Part shown: in pieces, positions 5,861 through 7,261 of the stretch
Layout: each line of letters opens with the position of its first letter
How positions within the stretch are numbered: position 1 is the first letter of the stretch
From: Methanomassiliicoccus sp. UBA345
GTDB lineage: Archaea > Thermoplasmatota > Thermoplasmata > Methanomassiliicoccales > Methanomassiliicoccaceae
Assembly: GCA_002504525.1 (NCBI GenBank)
Contig: DATD01000013.1
Location: 40,941 to 48,201, forward strand
Reading direction: 5' to 3'
DNA length: 7,261 nucleotides
Program-made: the position numbers and the translations under genes
The notes under the pieces: model-generated
Seen by the model: only the letters and a program-made list of their open reading frames with translations
The model's database searches: none
What the model was told of the DNA's origin: nothing

Positions 5861-6730
5861 TCAGAGGTAGCCCGACTTCTGGAGGGCCATCAGGTCCTCG
5901 GTGCTCAGCTTCTCGCCGGCCTTGAACCTGTCGAAGATCTTTTCCGCCTCTTCCTTGGCAGAGGACTCGTCCTCTTTCTTCTTGGCCTTGCGGGCCTTCT
6001 GCCTCATTCCGGTGACGATCTTGTCGTAGTCGTGCACCTGGCGGATGTTCTCGATGTGGGCCTTGTGCTCCTCGTCGGCGTGGATCTTGTTAGCAACGAA
6101 TGCTTCCTGAGCCGCGTCGGCCTCCTTGCGGACGGCATCGGCCTGTTCATAAAGCGCGATCATGGCGTCGTGCGAGGCCTGAGCCTTCTCGGCGTACTCG
6201 GAAACCTCTCTATGATATGCCTCGGCCTTCTCTTTGGCATCGCGTAGCTCCTTCACCGCGGTCTTGACCTCCTCATTGGAGTCGTAGGCCTTCTCCCTCT
6301 CCTTGATCTGGTTCTGGATGGTGGCCATCTGCTCGATGAGCTCCTGCTCCTTGTCCTTGGACAGGACGGAGGTCATCTGCTTGAACTCCAGGTTCTTGAG
6401 GTCCTTCTTCAGGCGCGAGATGGGGGGACCGCTCTTGGGCAGGTTCTCCTTCTTGATCTTCCCGGCCTTCTCGTTGAGTTCGTTGACGATCTTGTTCCAG
6501 TGGTCGCGGTTGTCCTTGGCCTCCCTGACCTTGGCGTTCATCTCGTCACGGGACTCACGGTGCTTAGCAGCCTGGTCGACAAGCTCCCTGACCTTGGCGT
6601 TCAGGGTGTCCCTCTTCTCTACCCATTCACGGGTCTTCTCGTTGAGCTCGTCGCGGATCCTGCGATGCTTCTCAGCCTCAACATTGTGCAACTGACGCTT
6701 CTGTTCGAGTTCCTCCAACAGTTCAGTCAT
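5861..6730 (-). CDS. Conserved archaeal coiled-coil protein (COG1340-like), function unknown
   Basis: A 289-residue, highly charged protein (Lys/Glu/Arg-rich), almost wholly predicted alpha-helical coiled coil, with no signal peptide or membrane segment. The first coil (about 1-95) holds two tandem 35-residue repeats (21-55 and 56-90, 17 of 35 identical), with RDxxN motifs spaced 14, 21 and 14 residues apart, all multiples of seven. A proline/glycine break (LPKSGPP, 97-103) separates a second long coil (about 106-245), then a basic stretch (RQKARKAKKK), and a C-terminal segment FKAGEKLSTEDLMALQKSGYL that resembles the conserved tail of the archaeal COG1340 family. Members are sometimes mislabelled phosphoserine phosphatase; no phosphatase motif is visible. 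A structural or scaffolding role is plausible but unproven. Cytoplasmic by inference. It lies downstream of, and co-directional with, the winged-helix gene, with its own likely promoter. Confidence 0.8.
   Translation of the reverse strand: MTELLEELEQKRQLHNVEAEKHRRIRDELNEKTREWVEKRDTLNAKVRELVDQAAKHRESRDEMNAKVREAKDNRDHWNKIVNELNEKAGKIKKENLPKSGPPISRLKKDLKNLEFKQMTSVLSKDKEQELIEQMATIQNQIKEREKAYDSNEEVKTAVKELRDAKEKAEAYHREVSEYAEKAQASHDAMIALYEQADAVRKEADAAQEAFVANKIHADEEHKAHIENIRQVHDYDKIVTGMRQKARKAKKKEDESSAKEEAEKIFDRFKAGEKLSTEDLMALQKSGYL
6521..6540 (-). repeat. 20-bp exact direct repeat, copy 1
   Basis: Identical to 6584-6603, offset by 63 bp (21 codons, three heptads). Both encode NAKVRE in the coiled coil (residues 65-70 here). 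Confidence 0.85.
6584..6603 (-). repeat. 20-bp exact direct repeat, copy 2
   Basis: Second copy of the 6521-6540 sequence, encoding NAKVRE at residues 44-49. Identity down to synonymous positions suggests recent duplication, gene conversion or strong codon preference. Confidence 0.85.
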
Positions 6731-6752
6731 ATACGTTCACACTCAATAGCAA

Positions 6753-6766
6753 GCCTTAAAAAACGC
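6753..6766 (-). promoter_or_regulatory. Possible TATA-like element of the coiled-coil gene
   Basis: The - strand reads GTTTTTTAAGG, centred about 29 nt before the ATG at 6730, suiting a near-leaderless transcript. The match to the archaeal TATA consensus is weak. No clear Shine-Dalgarno precedes the ATG, which fits leaderless translation. Confidence 0.35.
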
Positions 6767-6791
6767 TTGGCGAAAGGGGAGATAAAGCCAC

Positions 6792-6803
6792 TTGTTTATA
6801 TTA
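6792..6803. promoter_or_regulatory. TATA-like box of uncertain direction between the regulator and coiled-coil genes
   Basis: TTGTTTATATTA is the best TATA match in this gap. On the - strand it would start a transcript near 6773, giving the coiled-coil gene a leader of about 42 nt. On the + strand it would start near 6824 and run antisense into the winged-helix gene. The first reading is the simpler. Confidence 0.4.
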
Positions 6804-6830
6804 CTTTTGGATTGCCGACAGCGGGGCCCA

Positions 6831-6867
6831 CCGAGAGCCAGACCCGATCAAAATCGGACTCTCGCGG
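6831..6867 (-). other. Imperfect hairpin just downstream of the winged-helix gene
   Basis: CGAGAG (6832-6837) pairs with CTCTCG (6859-6864), and inside it CCGAT (6844-6848) pairs with ATCGG (6853-6857) around a CAAA loop; the internal loop is asymmetric (6 nt against 1). It lies 10-45 nt beyond the stop codon and could mark the transcript's 3' end, but no T-run follows on the - strand. Confidence 0.35.
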
Positions 6868-6876
6868 ATGACGGGA

Positions 6877-7248
6877 TCAGGCCTCTCTCTCGTCATCGTC
6901 GCTTGCAGGCTCCAGCCTCACCTCGTGCCAATCATTTCCGAACCGATCGGCACCTCCGGTCTTCAGCTGGAACTTGACCCGCAGATGGCCGTCCTCGAAG
7001 AACACATAGGCGTTCTTCAGCATGGATATGTAGAAGGAGACCCTCTTCCCCTGCTGGGACAACCGCCTCTCCTGGCATACCAGGAGGCCGGCCGCCTCCA
7101 GGTCCTTGATCCGCCTGTAGCATGCAGCGATGGGAATGCCGAACCGGTGGGCGATGTCCTGCGCTGAACGCGCTTGCCGAACGGTCGCGACGAGGATCTT
7201 CACCGAGTATTCATCGGTGAGGAGCTGAGAGGCCTTGAGCATGTCCAT
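6877..7248 (-). CDS. Small winged-helix (ArsR/MarR-like) transcriptional regulator
   Basis: A complete 123-residue protein. Residues 7-25 form a leading helix, SAQDIAHRFGI (28-38) the first HTH helix, IPIAACYRRIKDLEAAGLL (38-56) the recognition helix and following helix, and RRLSQQGKRVSFYIS (61-75) the beta wing. A short C-terminal beta segment (about 81-96) and an acidic tail (DDDERE) complete it. The pattern fits the single-domain archaeal winged-helix proteins grouped near ArsR. There is no CxC metal motif, so metal sensing is not supported, and no ligand domain, so the signal is unknown. The ATG at 7248 is preceded immediately by an in-frame TAG (7251-7249), so the gene cannot extend upstream; Met3 is the only close alternative. 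No ribosome binding site shows in the 13 bases visible. The coiled-coil gene downstream is a possible but unproven target. Confidence 0.8.
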   Translation of the reverse strand: MDMLKASQLLTDEYSVKILVATVRQARSAQDIAHRFGIPIAACYRRIKDLEAAGLLVCQERRLSQQGKRVSFYISMLKNAYVFFEDGHLRVKFQLKTGGADRFGNDWHEVRLEPASDDDEREA

Positions 7249-7261
7249 CTAAGATGCCCCC

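Larger units (their letters stand above)
6461..6670 (-). repeat. Two tandem 35-codon repeats in the coiled-coil gene
   Basis: Residues 21-55 and 56-90 align without gaps: both units begin KHR..RDE.N.K and carry a second RD..N fourteen residues later. The 35-residue period equals five heptads, so duplication preserves the coiled-coil register. Confidence 0.75.

Noticed and set aside
6868..7167. 99-codon + strand frame opposite the winged-helix gene
   Set aside because: No recognisable domain. Despite a TATA-like box upstream, the - strand frame gives a coherent winged-helix protein.

Overview
This window reads as a piece of a high-GC euryarchaeal chromosome carrying central carbon metabolism. 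The archaeal reading rests on an archaeal-type class I fructose-bisphosphate aldolase, TATA-box-like sequences about 27 nt upstream of start codons with no Shine-Dalgarno (leaderless style), a COG1340-type coiled-coil protein and a small archaeal-style winged-helix regulator. A cofactor-dependent phosphoglycerate mutase, known from Thermoplasma, together with the GC content makes the Thermoplasmata/Methanomassiliicoccales side of the Euryarchaeota my best guess. That placement is inference only.

Region 1 (1-4332, + strand) is a tight operon: the 3' part of a phosphoenolpyruvate synthase gene (its start lies outside the window), a PfkB-family sugar-phosphate kinase, a class I (DhnA/FbaB-type) fructose-bisphosphate aldolase, and a 2,3-bisphosphoglycerate-dependent phosphoglycerate mutase. 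Each junction is a 4-base stop/start overlap, and the three internal starts are ATG, GTG and TTG in that order. Only 12 bp separate the mutase stop from the stop of the convergent phosphoglycerate kinase gene (4345-5532, - strand). Together these five genes cover pyruvate to PEP, 2-PG/3-PG, 3-PG/1,3-BPG, FBP/triose-P and probably F6P to FBP. Enolase, GAPDH, triose-P isomerase and FBP phosphatase are not in the window.

Region 2 (5533-5860) is a non-coding gap. It holds the pgk promoter, several short stem-loops, and one strong 13+13 bp interrupted hairpin. The hairpin is preceded at the expected distance by a second archaeal promoter on the - strand and followed by a T4 run. This is a candidate small RNA or pgk leader and is the most interesting item in the window. 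An AT-rich stretch with T-tracts closes the upstream gene.

Region 3 (5861-7248, - strand) has a 289-residue coiled-coil protein with two tandem 35-residue repeats. Upstream of it, in the same direction, is a 123-residue winged-helix regulator. The 146-bp gap between them holds TATA-like boxes and an imperfect hairpin.

I see no mobile element, CRISPR array, tRNA or rRNA, and no exotic multi-gene system. The window is mostly housekeeping metabolism with a few regulatory and RNA-level oddities.
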